Positions 7,814-41,480 are shown, counted from the first letter of the stretch. The stretch: 64,000 nucleotides of DNA from Dictyostelium firmibasis (GCA_036169595.1 CM069768.1:2883501-2947500); one strand, 5' to 3'. The notes: generated by a model not told the origin, from the sequence alone. Numbers and translations: made by a program.

Positions 7814-10800
7814 TTATGGAATTGGAATTGGATTTGTTGGACTTTGCCAAAAGTTGTTGAATTTGATTTTTAAGAGATTTGTGTTGTTGTTGTTGTTGAG
7901 GTTTTGTTCGATTTTCTTCATTACCTTGAATTTTTCTAATTTGATTAAGTTTGATGTTTCCTTTTCAATTATTAATGGATCGAAGAGGGGAATTGGTTTC
8001 GTTACATCTTCGTTGAATAGTTTATAGCAGATGATTATCCATAATTGATGGGTTATTATGGTTATTAGGTTCATGTATATTTTTTCTTTTTTGTTTGCAT
8101 TGCTTACATTCATTGTATCTAGATTCCAATGTCTAATTTTCAAGAATGATAGTTTGTTGATTGTTTCGACTATTGAGGTTTCGATGTTCTTGATGTTGTT
8201 GCAATCAATGAAAAAATGTATGTATGGATCGCTAAATCTGTTATTGCATATTTTGCATTGGGTGTTACGGATGTAGTTGATTCCAGGTAATGTTCTTGAG
8301 AAGAATCTAAATAAAGTATTTCTACCTTTTTGGTGTGATGTTTGGTTGATAAATTGAAATATGATTGGTAGGTTGATGTTGTGTCTGATTATTAAATCCT
8401 TTTGGCCTTCTGTTTTCCTGATTTGGTTGAATTTTTTTGATAATAAAAGGCTGTAAATCTCTTTAAGTTTGAGTGGTCTGTTCTTTGAGTTTCTGATGCA
8501 ATCTGGTATGGTTCTTAGTTTTCCATGTTGAGGGAAAAAAATGTTTCTGAAAGTTTTCCACTGATCCACGTTTTCTCTAAGACTAATTGATTTATAATCG
8601 CTACTTCTTATTTGTTCGAAATACCACTCTTGGAGTGTATTGTTTAAATTATTTTTGTTTATTTCTAATAATCTATTCATATTCCAAATTTTGAATGCTA
8701 CCTGTCTCATACCTAAATCCCACATTTTTATTCCACCATCTTTCCATTCACCGAATGCTCTATCCATTGTCATTAATGTTCTATATTTTTTTTCTTCTAT
8801 ATATGTATGTTTGATTGATGAAAATAAGAACCATTTTATAACATTGTTGAGTTCTTCGATATGATCAGTGTTTAGTGAATCAATATATTGGTGATATGAT
8901 AGTCTTGATAATGCGTACGTTTTTAGAATTGCCATCTTAGCTTTCATTGTGATTGCTTGACTCTTCCATCTACCGAGGCTATCTTTGATTGATTTTATGA
9001 TTGCTGTGATTTTAGAATTTAAACCTGTTTTTGTAAAATTTAGTCCCAGATATCTTTCTGGAGCCTCACTTTCCTTAAATGGTAGATTTGGTGGTTTGTT
9101 GCCAATGCATATCATCACTGTTTTATCTTGATTCAAACTAGATGATGTACTTAAACAATAATTGTTGATTTTTCCTATTATTATTTGAAGTTCTTGTTCC
9201 GAATTATTGATAGTTGCCATATCATCTGCGAATGCTGTTAATTTTATATTTTTATTACTTGTCAATTTGAAACCTTTGATGGAGCTGTCGTTTAGAATAT
9301 CTACTAATAATGCTTCCATTGTGAGTGCAAAAATTGTCGGAGACAATGGATCTCCTTGTTTTGTTCCTCTTTTTACTATGATTTTGTCTACTAGAAAATC
9401 GTTTATTTTGATTTTATTAATTGTATCTTTTAGTAGGTTCATTATTAGTTCTATTACCAAGATTGGAATACCTATATGTTCTAATGTTCTTCTGATGCTT
9501 TTATGGCTTATTGAGTCAAACGCTTTATTAAAGTCGAAGAAGGTGATTAAGGTTGACCCTTCTTTAATTTTATTTGCTTGCTCTATAATTTCTTTCATGA
9601 TTTGAATGTTGTCTTGAATATATCTATTTGGAACGAAACCGTTTTGGAATTTATTAATGACTCTACTGGTTACTGAGAGTAATCTATTGTTTAGGATTTT
9701 ACTCAATAATTTGTAGTCGGTATTTAAGAGAGTGATTGGTCTTCTATTTGATATTAAAAGTTCATCTCCTTTTTTAAATAACGTTGTAATGAAACCTTCT
9801 TTAAATTTTGAATTGATTTCTTTTTGGTTGGTTAATGTGTCATTAAATACTCTTGCTAGAATTGGTGCTAGTAGATCCTTGTGGTTTCTATAAAATGATG
9901 CGTTCATTCCGTCGAGACCTGAAGTTTTGAGTGGATTTGATGTTTCAATTGCTTTTCTAACTTCTTCGGTTGTAATTAATCTTTCTAGATTTAAGCTTCT
10001 GATGTAGTCTCTATCTATTGACCATTTATTTAATAATTCATAGTGTTTCATTTCATTGTCAGGTTTTTCATTGTATTGGTCCTGATAAAATTCTATAAAA
10101 CTTTTTGCTATTTTAATTTTGCTAGATACTATCTCTCCATTTTTATCTTTAATTTGAAATATTGCTCTTTCTTTTTCTCTTGATTTCAGTTTATTTGTGA
10201 GGTATTTGCTTGGGGTTTCTTGATATGTATTTAATTTTCTTTTTATATCCCATTGTTTGTTTAATTCTTCTTCTTTTAATATTTCCTCTAATTCTTCTTC
10301 TAACCTTTTCTTTGTGTTTGCGTGTAAATCTTCGTTTTCTAGTACTTTGTGGATATTATGTTTTTTTTTGTATTTTTCTTTTTTAATTATGTTTTGCTGA
10401 GTTTTGAGGTGGTTTCTGATTTTTTTATTTTTGAAATTTATCCAATCATCTAGTGAATTAATGTTGTTTTTGTTATTTTCTATCATTTCTATAATTTCAT
10501 TATGAATTGTTCTTGATTCTAGTGTTTCTTTTCTTAGTGTCCATGGGAGACCTCCTATTTTAATGTTGTTATTTATTTGTTCATTGTTGAATACTATGTT
10601 GATCGATATAGGGTGGTGATCAGATTTGTTATATATCTTTTCATGAACCACTAGAGGATTATTGTTATTGATTATTTCTGGATTGCAATATATTCTGTCC
10701 AATCTTCTTTCTGATCTTGGAAATGTTGTGGTGTTGTTGTTTAATCCCACATCGACTAGATTATGTTCGTCAATAATTTTTCTCATTTCTATCCCATAGT

Positions 10801-11236
10801 ATGATCTGCATTCATGAGTTGTATTAAAATCTCCCGCAATTATATCATGTTTAATTTTGTGTTCATTGATTAACCTTTTTGCATTAATAATGAATGAGTT
10901 TCTCTTTGGAATTGATGCTGGTGCATAAATGACTAAGATGTTTATTGGACGGTATGAATTCAATTTTACTGATAGTATTCTACCTTCTTCATCTTTGAAA
11001 TTTGTTGTTAGGTAACCTTTGTTCATATCTCTGTTGTCTATAGATACTCCGGTTCCTTTACCATTTCCATTTTGTATTTTCTCATAATTAAACATTGATT
11101 TATAATGATTATAGTTTGAATGATTGGTTTCTGTTAAAATTGTTATTTGTGGACCAATCCTCTTGATTGTTTCCTCTGCTTTATTTATTGATTGAGTACT
11201 TGAATTACCTCTGCAATTCCATAATAGTAATTTCAT
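7814..11236 (-). CDS. TRE3 ORF2: endonuclease and reverse transcriptase
   Basis: This 1140-residue protein carries an apurinic-type endonuclease in its first ~220 residues (NCRG at 7-10, TETN, IYAPA, GDFNTT, LDRIYCN and SDHHPIS), which nicks the target. A basic linker follows. Reverse transcriptase lies at about 440-700, with SGLDGMNASFY, RRPITLLNTDYKLLSK, FFDFNKAFDS, GTKQGDPLSP and the FADD catalytic box. A C-terminal domain holds a C-x2-C-x9-H-x4-C knuckle (CKICNNRFSDPYIHFFIDC). All expected LINE motifs are present and no stop interrupts them. The start ATG lies 8 nt after the ORF1 stop, so it is probably translated by reinitiation or a similar route. Confidence 0.92.
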   Translation of the reverse strand: MKLLLWNCRGNSSTQSINKAEETIKRIGPQITILTETNHSNYNHYKSMFNYEKIQNGNGKGTGVSIDNRDMNKGYLTTNFKDEEGRILSVKLNSYRPINILVIYAPASIPKRNSFIINAKRLINEHKIKHDIIAGDFNTTHECRSYYGIEMRKIIDEHNLVDVGLNNNTTTFPRSERRLDRIYCNPEIINNNNPLVVHEKIYNKSDHHPISINIVFNNEQINNNIKIGGLPWTLRKETLESRTIHNEIIEMIENNKNNINSLDDWINFKNKKIRNHLKTQQNIIKKEKYKKKHNIHKVLENEDLHANTKKRLEEELEEILKEEELNKQWDIKRKLNTYQETPSKYLTNKLKSREKERAIFQIKDKNGEIVSSKIKIAKSFIEFYQDQYNEKPDNEMKHYELLNKWSIDRDYIRSLNLERLITTEEVRKAIETSNPLKTSGLDGMNASFYRNHKDLLAPILARVFNDTLTNQKEINSKFKEGFITTLFKKGDELLISNRRPITLLNTDYKLLSKILNNRLLSVTSRVINKFQNGFVPNRYIQDNIQIMKEIIEQANKIKEGSTLITFFDFNKAFDSISHKSIRRTLEHIGIPILVIELIMNLLKDTINKIKINDFLVDKIIVKRGTKQGDPLSPTIFALTMEALLVDILNDSSIKGFKLTSNKNIKLTAFADDMATINNSEQELQIIIGKINNYCLSTSSSLNQDKTVMICIGNKPPNLPFKESEAPERYLGLNFTKTGLNSKITAIIKSIKDSLGRWKSQAITMKAKMAILKTYALSRLSYHQYIDSLNTDHIEELNNVIKWFLFSSIKHTYIEEKKYRTLMTMDRAFGEWKDGGIKMWDLGMRQVAFKIWNMNRLLEINKNNLNNTLQEWYFEQIRSSDYKSISLRENVDQWKTFRNIFFPQHGKLRTIPDCIRNSKNRPLKLKEIYSLLLSKKFNQIRKTEGQKDLIIRHNINLPIIFQFINQTSHQKGRNTLFRFFSRTLPGINYIRNTQCKICNNRFSDPYIHFFIDCNNIKNIETSIVETINKLSFLKIRHWNLDTMNVSNANKKEKIYMNLITIITHQLWIIICYKLFNEDVTKPIPLFDPLIIEKETSNLIKLEKFKVMKKIEQNLNNNNNTNLLKIKFNNFWQSPTNPIPIP

Positions 11237-11244
11237 TGATTCGC

Positions 11245-11479
11245 TTATCCTCTTTTAAGAGGAGCATTACCAGAAGTTCTGGATGCTATTGGTCTTGTGA
11301 TTGAAGCTTTTTGTAGTGTTTGTTGACTACTATTTTTATTTAATAATTGTGCCTCAGCAGAACTGGTAATTATTGCTGCTATTGATGGTGAGGTTGTTGT
11401 TGTTGTTGAAGTTGTTGTGGTTGGGATTGAACCTGTATTTATATTGTTATTATTATTATTATTATTTATATTATTATTA

Positions 11480-11538
<59 letters not shown>

Positions 11539-12234
11539 TGTATTATTATTATGATTGTTATTATTATTATTGTTTTTATTAATATTATTATTGTTATTAC
11601 TGTTAACATTATTTGTTGGAGGGGTGTGTTTTGGATTTTTATTTTTTCTTTTTGCTTCTCTTACTTCTCTATTACTATACTCCGAGAAGAAGGTTCTGAT
11701 TTGATTATTATTTTTTTTTTTTGTATATTCTAAATGATTTTTAATTATTGAGATATCATCTACTTTGTTGATGAGGATTATACAAGAGTATCTCGTTACA
11801 TTATCTATCATTTTAACATTACATTCATCGATTAGTTCTGGTTCTATATTCCAAAATTCCTTTACTGTTTCTTTATTGATTATATGAGTATAGTTTTTGG
11901 TAAAGGTATAAAAGTGAAGGAAGTGATGATTTGGAGCGTAAAGGATGAATTTTTGGATTCTTAGTGGAGCTTCCTCTGTGTATCTAAAGGTACAATAACA
12001 ATCATGTAATTGATTGAAGTCTTCTTTGATTATTCTCCCAAAGACTGTAGTTCCTTTTGATTTTCTTATAATGTATAGTGAGCCATTTACCATAAATCTA
12101 TCTAAAAATTTTTGTGTGTTCGTATTTAATTCGGATGTATTCGGATAGAATAATCTGATTTGTAGTGTTTTTTCATTTAATTCTACTTCATTGAATGTAA
12201 ACTTTTTTTCTATATTTTCGAAGAAATTGTTGGT

Positions 12235-12237
<3 letters not shown>
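11245..12237 (-). CDS. TRE3 ORF1 protein
   Basis: This 330-residue protein is of the kind expected to bind element RNA. Residues 1-190 are a mixed, ordered region with Lys/Phe-rich segments; an Asn-only tract with a few Thr/Ile follows (about 215-268, encoded by plus-strand 11440-11600), then a Thr/Ser-rich stretch and a basic end (LKRG). I see no zinc knuckle. The start is the ATG directly after the 61-base A tract, supported by the same ATG in the decayed copy at 4898-5502. The Asn run is a microsatellite of the same kind as in host genes, so its length may differ between copies. Confidence 0.85.

Positions 12238-12298
<61 letters not shown>
12237..12298 (-). repeat. 61-base A tract before TRE3 ORF1
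   Basis: The plus strand shows 62 consecutive T, that is 61 A plus the A of the ORF1 ATG. The decayed copy has the same tract interrupted by ACGTT steps (about 5080-5130), so an A-rich leader is ancestral and has expanded here. Confidence 0.9.
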
Positions 12299-12299
<1 letters not shown>

Positions 12300-12505
12300 G
12301 TTATCTCTTTTTTGTTGATATGTGTTTTTTTAAAAATTTCTTTATCTAATTTGAAAGTTGATTCCTTTAATAGATTTGCTTTTCTTACCCCGAGATTGAT
12401 GGGATTAGAAAAAGAACTGTAAAGATTGACCAAGATATAGGGTTGAAACGATAGAATTATTTTTCTCCAATATCTGGTATCGATGTGTTCGCTTGAAAGT
12501 TTTTT

Positions 12506-12521
12506 CCCCAAACAATGAGTT
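12506..12521. repeat. Target-site duplication, right copy (intact TRE3)
   Basis: This is identical to 7545-7560 (16 of 16) and adjoins the 5' end of the intact LINE, between it and tRNA-Phe. Confidence 0.88.
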
Positions 12522-12554
12522 GACCAAAGAGGTTTGTTTGTTCTTTCCATTCCC

Positions 12555-12565
12555 GGATTCGAACC
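12555..12565 (-). promoter_or_regulatory. External B box of tRNA-Phe
   Basis: The minus strand reads GGTTCGAATCC, identical to the external B box of tRNA-His, 33 nt past the tRNA-Phe 3' end. The TRE3 target duplication begins 33 nt further downstream, in line with the idea that TFIIIC bound here guides TRE3 integration. Confidence 0.75.
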
Positions 12566-12598
12566 AATGACCTTGGTTTTTATAGGTTAAAATTTTTT

Positions 12599-12672
12599 TG
12601 CCTCAGGCCGGGATCGAACCAGCGACCTTAAGATCTTCAGTCTCACGCTCGTACCAACTGAGCTACTAAGGC
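12599..12672 (-). tRNA. tRNA-Phe (anticodon GAA)
   Basis: The cloverleaf has acceptor arms GCCTTAG and CTGAGGC, a D arm GCTC...GAGC, an anticodon stem TGAGA/TCTTA around the loop CTGAAGA (anticodon GAA), and a T arm with TTCGATC. The discriminator is A. There is no intron. The internal A box TAGCTCAGTTGG and B box GGTTCGATCCC match the Pol III consensus. Confidence 0.95.
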
Positions 12673-12721
12673 TTTGATGAAATTTTTGTAATGAACTGCT
12701 ATAAAGGATATTTGAGAACTG

Positions 12722-12910
12722 ATTAGCTTAGTGGTTTCTCACAGAATAACACAGCCTCCATGGCCTTGGTTCAAGTCTTGGTCATACCACGAATTAACGT
12801 GGTCACAGAAAAAAAATTAAAATTAAAATAATTAATAAATAAAAACATGATTCGAACACATCCAATTGGATGAGGTTATTAAAAAAAAAAAGGACGGTGA
12901 GTGGTTGCAA
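12722..12910 (+). repeat. ~190-bp repeat with tRNA-like A and B boxes (copy 2)
   Basis: The A box TAGCTTAGTGG is at 12724-12734 and the B box GGTTCAAGTCT at 12768-12778, again 33 nt apart. The palindrome CATCCAATTGGATG is at 12859-12872, followed by an A run and GTGGTTGCAA at 12901-12910. It starts 49 nt upstream of tRNA-Phe, points away from it, and ends one base before the stop codon of the convergent gene at 12911. High identity to copy 1 across AT-rich parts suggests recent dispersal or gene conversion. Confidence 0.75.
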
Positions 12911-15520
<2,610 letters not shown>

Positions 15521-15968
15521 AAAGCTTTTTTTATATATATTTTTTAATTGTATGAGTTATGCATGTGGTAGTAAATAAAAAGTTTTGAAAAAAAAGAAAA
15601 TAAATGAAAAAAAAAAAATAAAAAAGAAAATTGAAAAAAATATCGATATTTTTTTTCAAAGAATTTGAATTTTTGAAAAATTAAAACGGATGAAACTAAT
15701 AATAGTTTCTTTTTTTTATTATTGTAATTAATTTTTTTGAAATTTAAAAATTTTTTTTTTATTCAGTTGCAAAGGTGATCTCTGATTTAATATAATACTG
15801 AGTATAAAAATTCAACATCTACCTCATTATAAGCTCAGTTGAATATTTTGTAAAATAAAAAAGAAAAAAAAATTTTGATGTGTATAAGAAAAATAATTTA
15901 TTAATAATACATTAATAATTTATTATTTCTTGAACCTTTGGTTGGGAGAAAAAAAAAAATGGAAAAAA

Positions 15969-16043
<75 letters not shown>

Positions 16044-16083
16044 TATTATTATTATTATTATTATTACTATTATTATTACTGTC
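15521..16083. other. Intergenic DNA between two same-strand genes
   Basis: It is the promoter side of the 12911-15520 gene and the 3' side of the RCC1/HECT gene. It contains an (ATT)n run at 15970-16080 reaching the HECT stop codon and a less AT-biased patch near 15764-15840. I identify no other gene. Confidence 0.6.
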
Positions 16084-21698
<5,615 letters not shown>

Positions 21699-22193
21699 TT
21701 CCCTTTATTTTATTTTATTATTACTATTATTATTATTAAATTTTATTTTACATATATATATATATATATTATGTGTTATAATAATAGAAAAAAAAAAACT
21801 ATGTAAGGGCAAAATTTTATTATTTTTAAAATAAAAAAATTGTGGGTTATAAAAAAATAAAAAATAAAAAAAAAAAAAAATAAAAAAAAACGAGACTAGA
21901 TGTGTAAGCGTGTTCAAGATTATACTACGTGGTCTTAATAGTTTATTTTTTTTTTTTTTTTCGAAATGATTGTATCCAAAAATATGGATCTAATTTTTTT
22001 TTTTTTTTTTTTTTTTTAGGATATCCGATTACTTTTTATAAAGTGGGAAATGAATAAAAAAAAAAAAAAATAAATAAAAAAAAATGAATTTTTCATTAAT
22101 TTTTTTTCAGGTTTTTTTTTTTTTTTACAAATTTTTTTTTTATTTTTTTGCACTTTAAAAAGTTGACGTTGTATTATTCAATCAAAAACCAAC

Positions 22194-22224
<31 letters not shown>

Positions 22225-22295
22225 TAAAGCGACAAGGTCCTTCTTATTTTTTTTTATTTTTTTTTTTGTTAATTGTGGTTGTACGACTTGAATGA
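21699..22295. promoter_or_regulatory. Divergent intergenic region between the HECT and CSA genes
   Basis: About 600 bp of A/T homopolymers separate two start codons on opposite strands, so it must hold both promoters. Oligo(T)/oligo(A) runs of 15-20 bases are the typical promoter signal in this genome. I see no gene in it. Confidence 0.5.
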
Positions 22296-24109
<1,814 letters not shown>

Positions 24110-24628
24110 AAAATAAATTTTAAAATTATACAATAAAAAAGTGGAATTCCATTTTCCAACCATCCCAAAAAATTTTAATTTTTTTAATTTTTTTTTCTTT
24201 TCAAAAAAAAAAAAAAACTGTCTCAAAAAAGTAAATTGAATTTTCCAAATAATATTCACAATTTTTCAAAAAAAAAAAAATAAAAAAATAAAAAAAAAAA
24301 AAAAAATAAAAAATAAAAAAAAAATTAAAAAAAAAAACAAAAGAAAAAGAAAAGGAAAAAATAAAAAAAAATAAAACAAAAAAAGCAAATCGAATTGTTT
24401 TTTTCTTTTCTTTTCTTTTCTTTCTTTTCTTTTTATTTATTTTTTTTTTGATTTTTTTTTTTTTCTTTTGATTTTTTTTTTTAAATGGTATTGTAATAGT
24501 ACCAATAATTATACATTTTTTTTTTTTTAAATTAAAAAAAAAAAAAAATAAACAAAATAAAATTTATATAAAATTTATATAAAAAAAAAAAAAAAAAAAT
24601 TGTGTTCACATTTTAAATTATAATTAAA
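24110..24628. other. Intergenic DNA between two plus-strand genes
   Basis: A/T homopolymers and a TTTTC-rich stretch (24400-24435). It holds the 3' end of the CSA gene and the promoter of the next gene; nothing else is recognised. Confidence 0.55.
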
Positions 24629-31349
<6,721 letters not shown>

Positions 31350-31604
31350 AGAGGTATAATCGAAAAAAAGATATAAAATTAAATAAAATTTATTTATTTT
31401 CTAAAAAAAAAAAAAAAAAAAAATTATAATTTATTGTGTAATTTCTTTAATATGGTTAATAAAAAAATTTTGAGAATATTTCTACTCTAAATTAAAAAGT
31501 GAAATTATAAATAGGATTTGTTTTTGTTTTCAATAAATAAGTGTAATCTACAAATAATAGTATTATTAATATATGGTTTTTTTTTTTTTTTTTCAATATT
31601 ATTA

Positions 31605-32472
31605 TTAATTAATGGATGATTTGTTCCCTCTATGACCACCCAAACCCATTTTACTTGTTCTTTTATTTTCATTGTCACTATCTGTATTGTTATTTAAACC
31701 AATATTATTTAAACCTCCTTTGCCAATTGTCTCAATTGAAGTTGATTCTAGTATAGTTGTAGTAGTTGGAGTTGAAGAAAGTGAATTTGATATGTGGGTT
31801 GAGGTTAAAATTGATTGTGGTGATGATGGGGAATTATTAAATTGTACAGGTGTTGAATTTGAAAAAGAAAATTGAGGTGAATTACTGCTATTGTTATTAT
31901 TAAATAATTGTAGAATTTGTTGTTGTTGAGCTACAGAAGTTGGTATAAATGATAAACGGGAATAACCACTTGAAATTGGTTTGCTTTCATTTTCTATCGG
32001 AGGGGTTGTTATATTTAAAGAAATCCCTGTTAGACTTAATAACGATAAAAATTGATCTATATAAATCGATTTATATTAATGATTTGTTTTGGGTATTTAT
32101 ATATATATATATATTTTTTTAGAGTAAATATTAATAAAATCTCAAGAGTTTAAATACTTTACTAAAAGTTATTGTTGAATTATTAAAAATTAAAATCTTT
32201 TCAAAATCTACACTAATTTTAAGTTCAGTTTTATTATTTTTATATTGATCAAAATCTTCTTTACAAATATATCCCTTGGAATCTAAATCGATTGAATTGA
32301 ATAAATTTTCAAATATTTTTATCTCTTTTTCATCAAACCTATTACTCTAATTTTTTTTTTAAAAAATAATATAAAAGTAAGTCGGTGTTGTGTAATTTTT
32401 TTATTATTTTTTTATTCAAAATATTACAATTAAAAAAATATCTGATTCTTTTGATAATTGTTGGTTGACCAT
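31605..32472 (-). CDS. Small EF-hand-like protein
   Basis: Three exons (32472-32428, 32346-32163, 32056-31605) encode 226 residues; each ORF piece is short, so simple ORF finding misses it. Junctions LI|SNRFDEKEI and ITF|NQFLSLL keep frame with GTAATA/TTAG and GTAAAG/ATAG borders. Residues about 16-95 look like a calcineurin-B-like EF-hand pair: one loop reads DLDSKGYICKED with Asp, not Glu, at position 12, and a second helix ends FNQFLSLLSL. The second half is Ser/Thr/Asn-rich with no known domain. Only one loop has good ligands, so calcium binding is uncertain. It lies head-to-tail with the villin gene and converges with the LRR gene. Confidence 0.7.
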
Positions 32473-32589
32473 TTTTTTTTTTTTTTTTTTTTTTTTTTAC
32501 TCTATATATTTTTACACTAAAAAAAAAAAAAAAAAAAAAAAACAATAAAACAGGGTTTTCCAAAACTAATATATATGTGATATTTTACA

Positions 32590-32628
<39 letters not shown>

Positions 32629-32911
32629 AGACCAACATAAAAAAATAAAAAAACTGAATTTTTTTAAACTGAAAAAAAAGATATTTTTTTCAAAAAATGC
32701 TTTTTTCAAATAATTTTTTTTTTTTTCTTTACAAGAAATTCATCATGAAATCGAACAGATCATCTATTTTATTATCAACAAAAGATTTTTCTTTTTTTTT
32801 TCTTCATTTTTAAAATCAATTAGCATTCTGATGAAAAAAAAAAAAAAAAATTGTCAAAAATTTAATTTTAAAACAATGATAATATTCTTTTTTTTTATTT
32901 TTTTTTATTGT
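32473..32911. other. Intergenic DNA
   Basis: A/T homopolymers between the villin gene stop and the EF-hand gene start, both on the minus strand. No further feature seen. Confidence 0.55.
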
Positions 32912-35987
<3,076 letters not shown>

Positions 35988-36393
35988 AGTAATTTGAATG
36001 ATTATTTTACAATATAAAAAAAAAAAAAAAAAAAAAAAATTTGTTTGATATTAAAAAAAAAAAAAAAAAAAAAAATATAAAAAAAAAAAAAGAAAAAGAA
36101 AAAAACTAATTTTTTTTTAATTAAAAATATCTTTTGAATTAAAAAAAAAAATTTCAGAATTTTTTTTTTTTTTTCTTTGATTATTAACCTATTCAGATCT
36201 TTTCATCGCCAACCGCCAAAAAAACAGCCAGATAAAATTATTTGAATAATCACAAGTTTTTTTTTTTTAGTCAAATAGTTAAAAAAAACATTTAAAAAAA
36301 GGAGATATAAAAAAAGGTTCAATATTATTTATTTTATTTATTTTTTTTTTATTTTTTTTTTATTAGAAAAAAAAAAAAAAAAAAAAATTTTAT
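35988..36393. other. Intergenic DNA
   Basis: Promoter side of the villin gene and 3' side of the RNase Z gene, both on the minus strand. A/T homopolymers with one mixed patch at 36186-36235; no gene seen. Confidence 0.55.
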
Positions 36394-39441
<3,048 letters not shown>

Positions 39442-40335
39442 TTTATTATTAGTTTTTTTTTTTTTTTTTTTTTTTTACTTTTTATTACCTATTAAATGTT
39501 TTTTTTTATTATTATTATTTTTTTTATTATTATTATTATTATTAATGTGAAGATTCATAGATTGTTTTATAGTATTTGTTTTCTTTAAAAAAATTAATGA
39601 AATATTCATATGCTAAATTCGTTTTTTTATAAAAAAATTTTTTTTTTTTTTTATAATTTAATTTTTGGAGTGTTAAGAAAAAAAAAAAAAAAAAAAAAAT
39701 TTTAATTTAAGCAATTGAAAATTGGCAGGGTTTGTGAATTTTTTAAGAAATCAGTATTTGAGAATAAAAAAGGGAAATTTTATTTTTAATTTTTTATTAA
39801 AATCAAACCGAGATTATTCCCTAATTTTATTACACATTAACTTTCTTTAATTTTATAACAATAAAAAAATTAAAACTTAAAATATAAAGGCTACTAAAAA
39901 AAAAAAAGAATTATAAATTAAAAAAATATAAAATAATAAATACATTTTCCTAAAAAACTTTTAAAGAAAAAGAAAAAAAAAAAATTTTAATATATGTCAT
40001 TCAAGTTTGTTAAATTAAATTATTAATAATTAAAAAAATAAAAAATAATAGTAATAAAATTCTTATTTGGGTATAAAATTACATTTTATTTATTTTATTT
40101 TTTTTATTTTATTTTATTTTTTTGGTTTTTTTATCTTTTTTACTTTTTTTTTTTTTTTTCTTTTTTTTTTTCAAGTTTTTTTTACATGTATTTGAGTTTT
40201 TTTTTTTTTTTTTTTTTTCCTTTGGAAAAAAATTTATTATTAACAATTATTATTTAAAATAACCAAGTGAGAAGTAGGAGACAGAACATGAACACGTGTA
40301 AAAGAGATTGTGAGAAATTGAAAAAAAATATATAC

Positions 40336-40367
<32 letters not shown>

Positions 40368-40498
40368 GTTCGTTTTTTGGATTTCCTTTTTTTTTTTTTT
40401 CCTTTTTTTTTTGTTTGGATTATTATAATTTAATTTATATTTTGAACGCGTTGAAAATAAATTAATTAAAAAAAAAAAAAAAAAAGAATCTCACTCTT
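39442..40498. other. Intergenic DNA between RNase Z and the G alpha gene
   Basis: About 1 kb of A/T-rich sequence holding the RNase Z promoter and the 3' end of the G alpha gene. I see no coding frame, RNA fold or repeat of note. Confidence 0.55.
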
Positions 40499-41443
40499 TT
40501 ATATACCACCTTCTTCTATTTAAATGGAAACATTAATGTAAGTAATAGTTAATGAAGATAATAATAAAAATAATAATAGTAATAATAAAAATAGTAATTA
40601 CCCATAGTTTGACGAGTGAGAATATCCTTTACAGCTTCAAAAACATGACCAATATTAGTTGTATCAGTTGCGGTAGTAACATTTGTATAAACTGCTTTGG
40701 AAGTTTTATTTGCGGATAAAATTTTCTTTTTCAAAAAGACCAAAGATTGTTCGTAATCATCGGATGGACCAGTGTAATCAGGGAAACAAACTGAAATACC
40801 AGTCTTTTTAATTTTCTCTGCAAATAAATCACGTTTATTTAAGAAAAGAATGATTGGAATATCCTTGAACCAACGTTGATTAATGATATCACCAAATACT
40901 TTAATTGACTCAACCATACGATTAGTTTTACCATCTTCCTCCAATACTTGATCATATTCACATAATGAAATTACAAATAATATTGCTGTAACTTCACTGA
41001 AATGATGAATCCATTTATCTCTGTGTCCTCTTTGACCTGCTACATCAATCATTCTAAATTTAATACCTCTAACTGAAAATCTGGTTTCACTAACTGATGT
41101 TGATGCAACTCTAGTATATAAAATATCTTGATCTGTTGGTATATAATCCTCCTCTATTTAAATTAAAATTAAAAATAATAAAAAAAAATAATTAGATTTA
41201 AAAAATAATTAAATTAAAAAAAAAAAAAATTAAAAAAAAAGGAGAAAAGAAAAAACTTACCAGAAAATCTTGCAATATCATCTAAAAAGTATTGTGATGA
41301 TGAATGTAATTGAAAGTTTGAACCACTATTATTTGCAGCATTAATGAATGATTCATTTTTGGCAAGTTCTGCAACACCTTTTAATACACTTTTATCTAAA
41401 TTTGTATAATTTTTAGTTTCAAAAATTTCTTCAATCTTTATTA

Positions 41444-41480
<37 letters not shown>

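Larger units (their letters stand above)
7561..12505 (-). mobile_element. Complete-looking TRE3-type LINE
   Basis: A minus-strand non-LTR retrotransposon of about 4.95 kb is bounded by a perfect 16-bp target duplication. From its 5' end: a 5' UTR (12505-12299), a 61-base A tract directly before the ORF1 start, ORF1 (330 aa), an 8-nt gap, ORF2 (1140 aa, endonuclease, reverse transcriptase, zinc knuckle), a 3' UTR and an oligo(A) tail. Both ORFs are open. The insertion point lies 77 nt past the 3' end of tRNA-Phe in the same orientation, matching the downstream preference of the TRE3 group. The perfect duplication and open ORFs indicate a recent, possibly active copy. The exact subfamily (A to D) is not resolved. 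Confidence 0.9.

Noticed and set aside
11373-11733. Tyr- and Ile-rich plus-strand frames
   Set aside because: They are antisense shadows of the Asn run in TRE3 ORF1.
15764-15840. More balanced patch as a possible small ncRNA gene
   Set aside because: I could not find the conserved motif or the closing 5'/3' stem of the Dictyostelium class I RNAs, nor a Pol III box.
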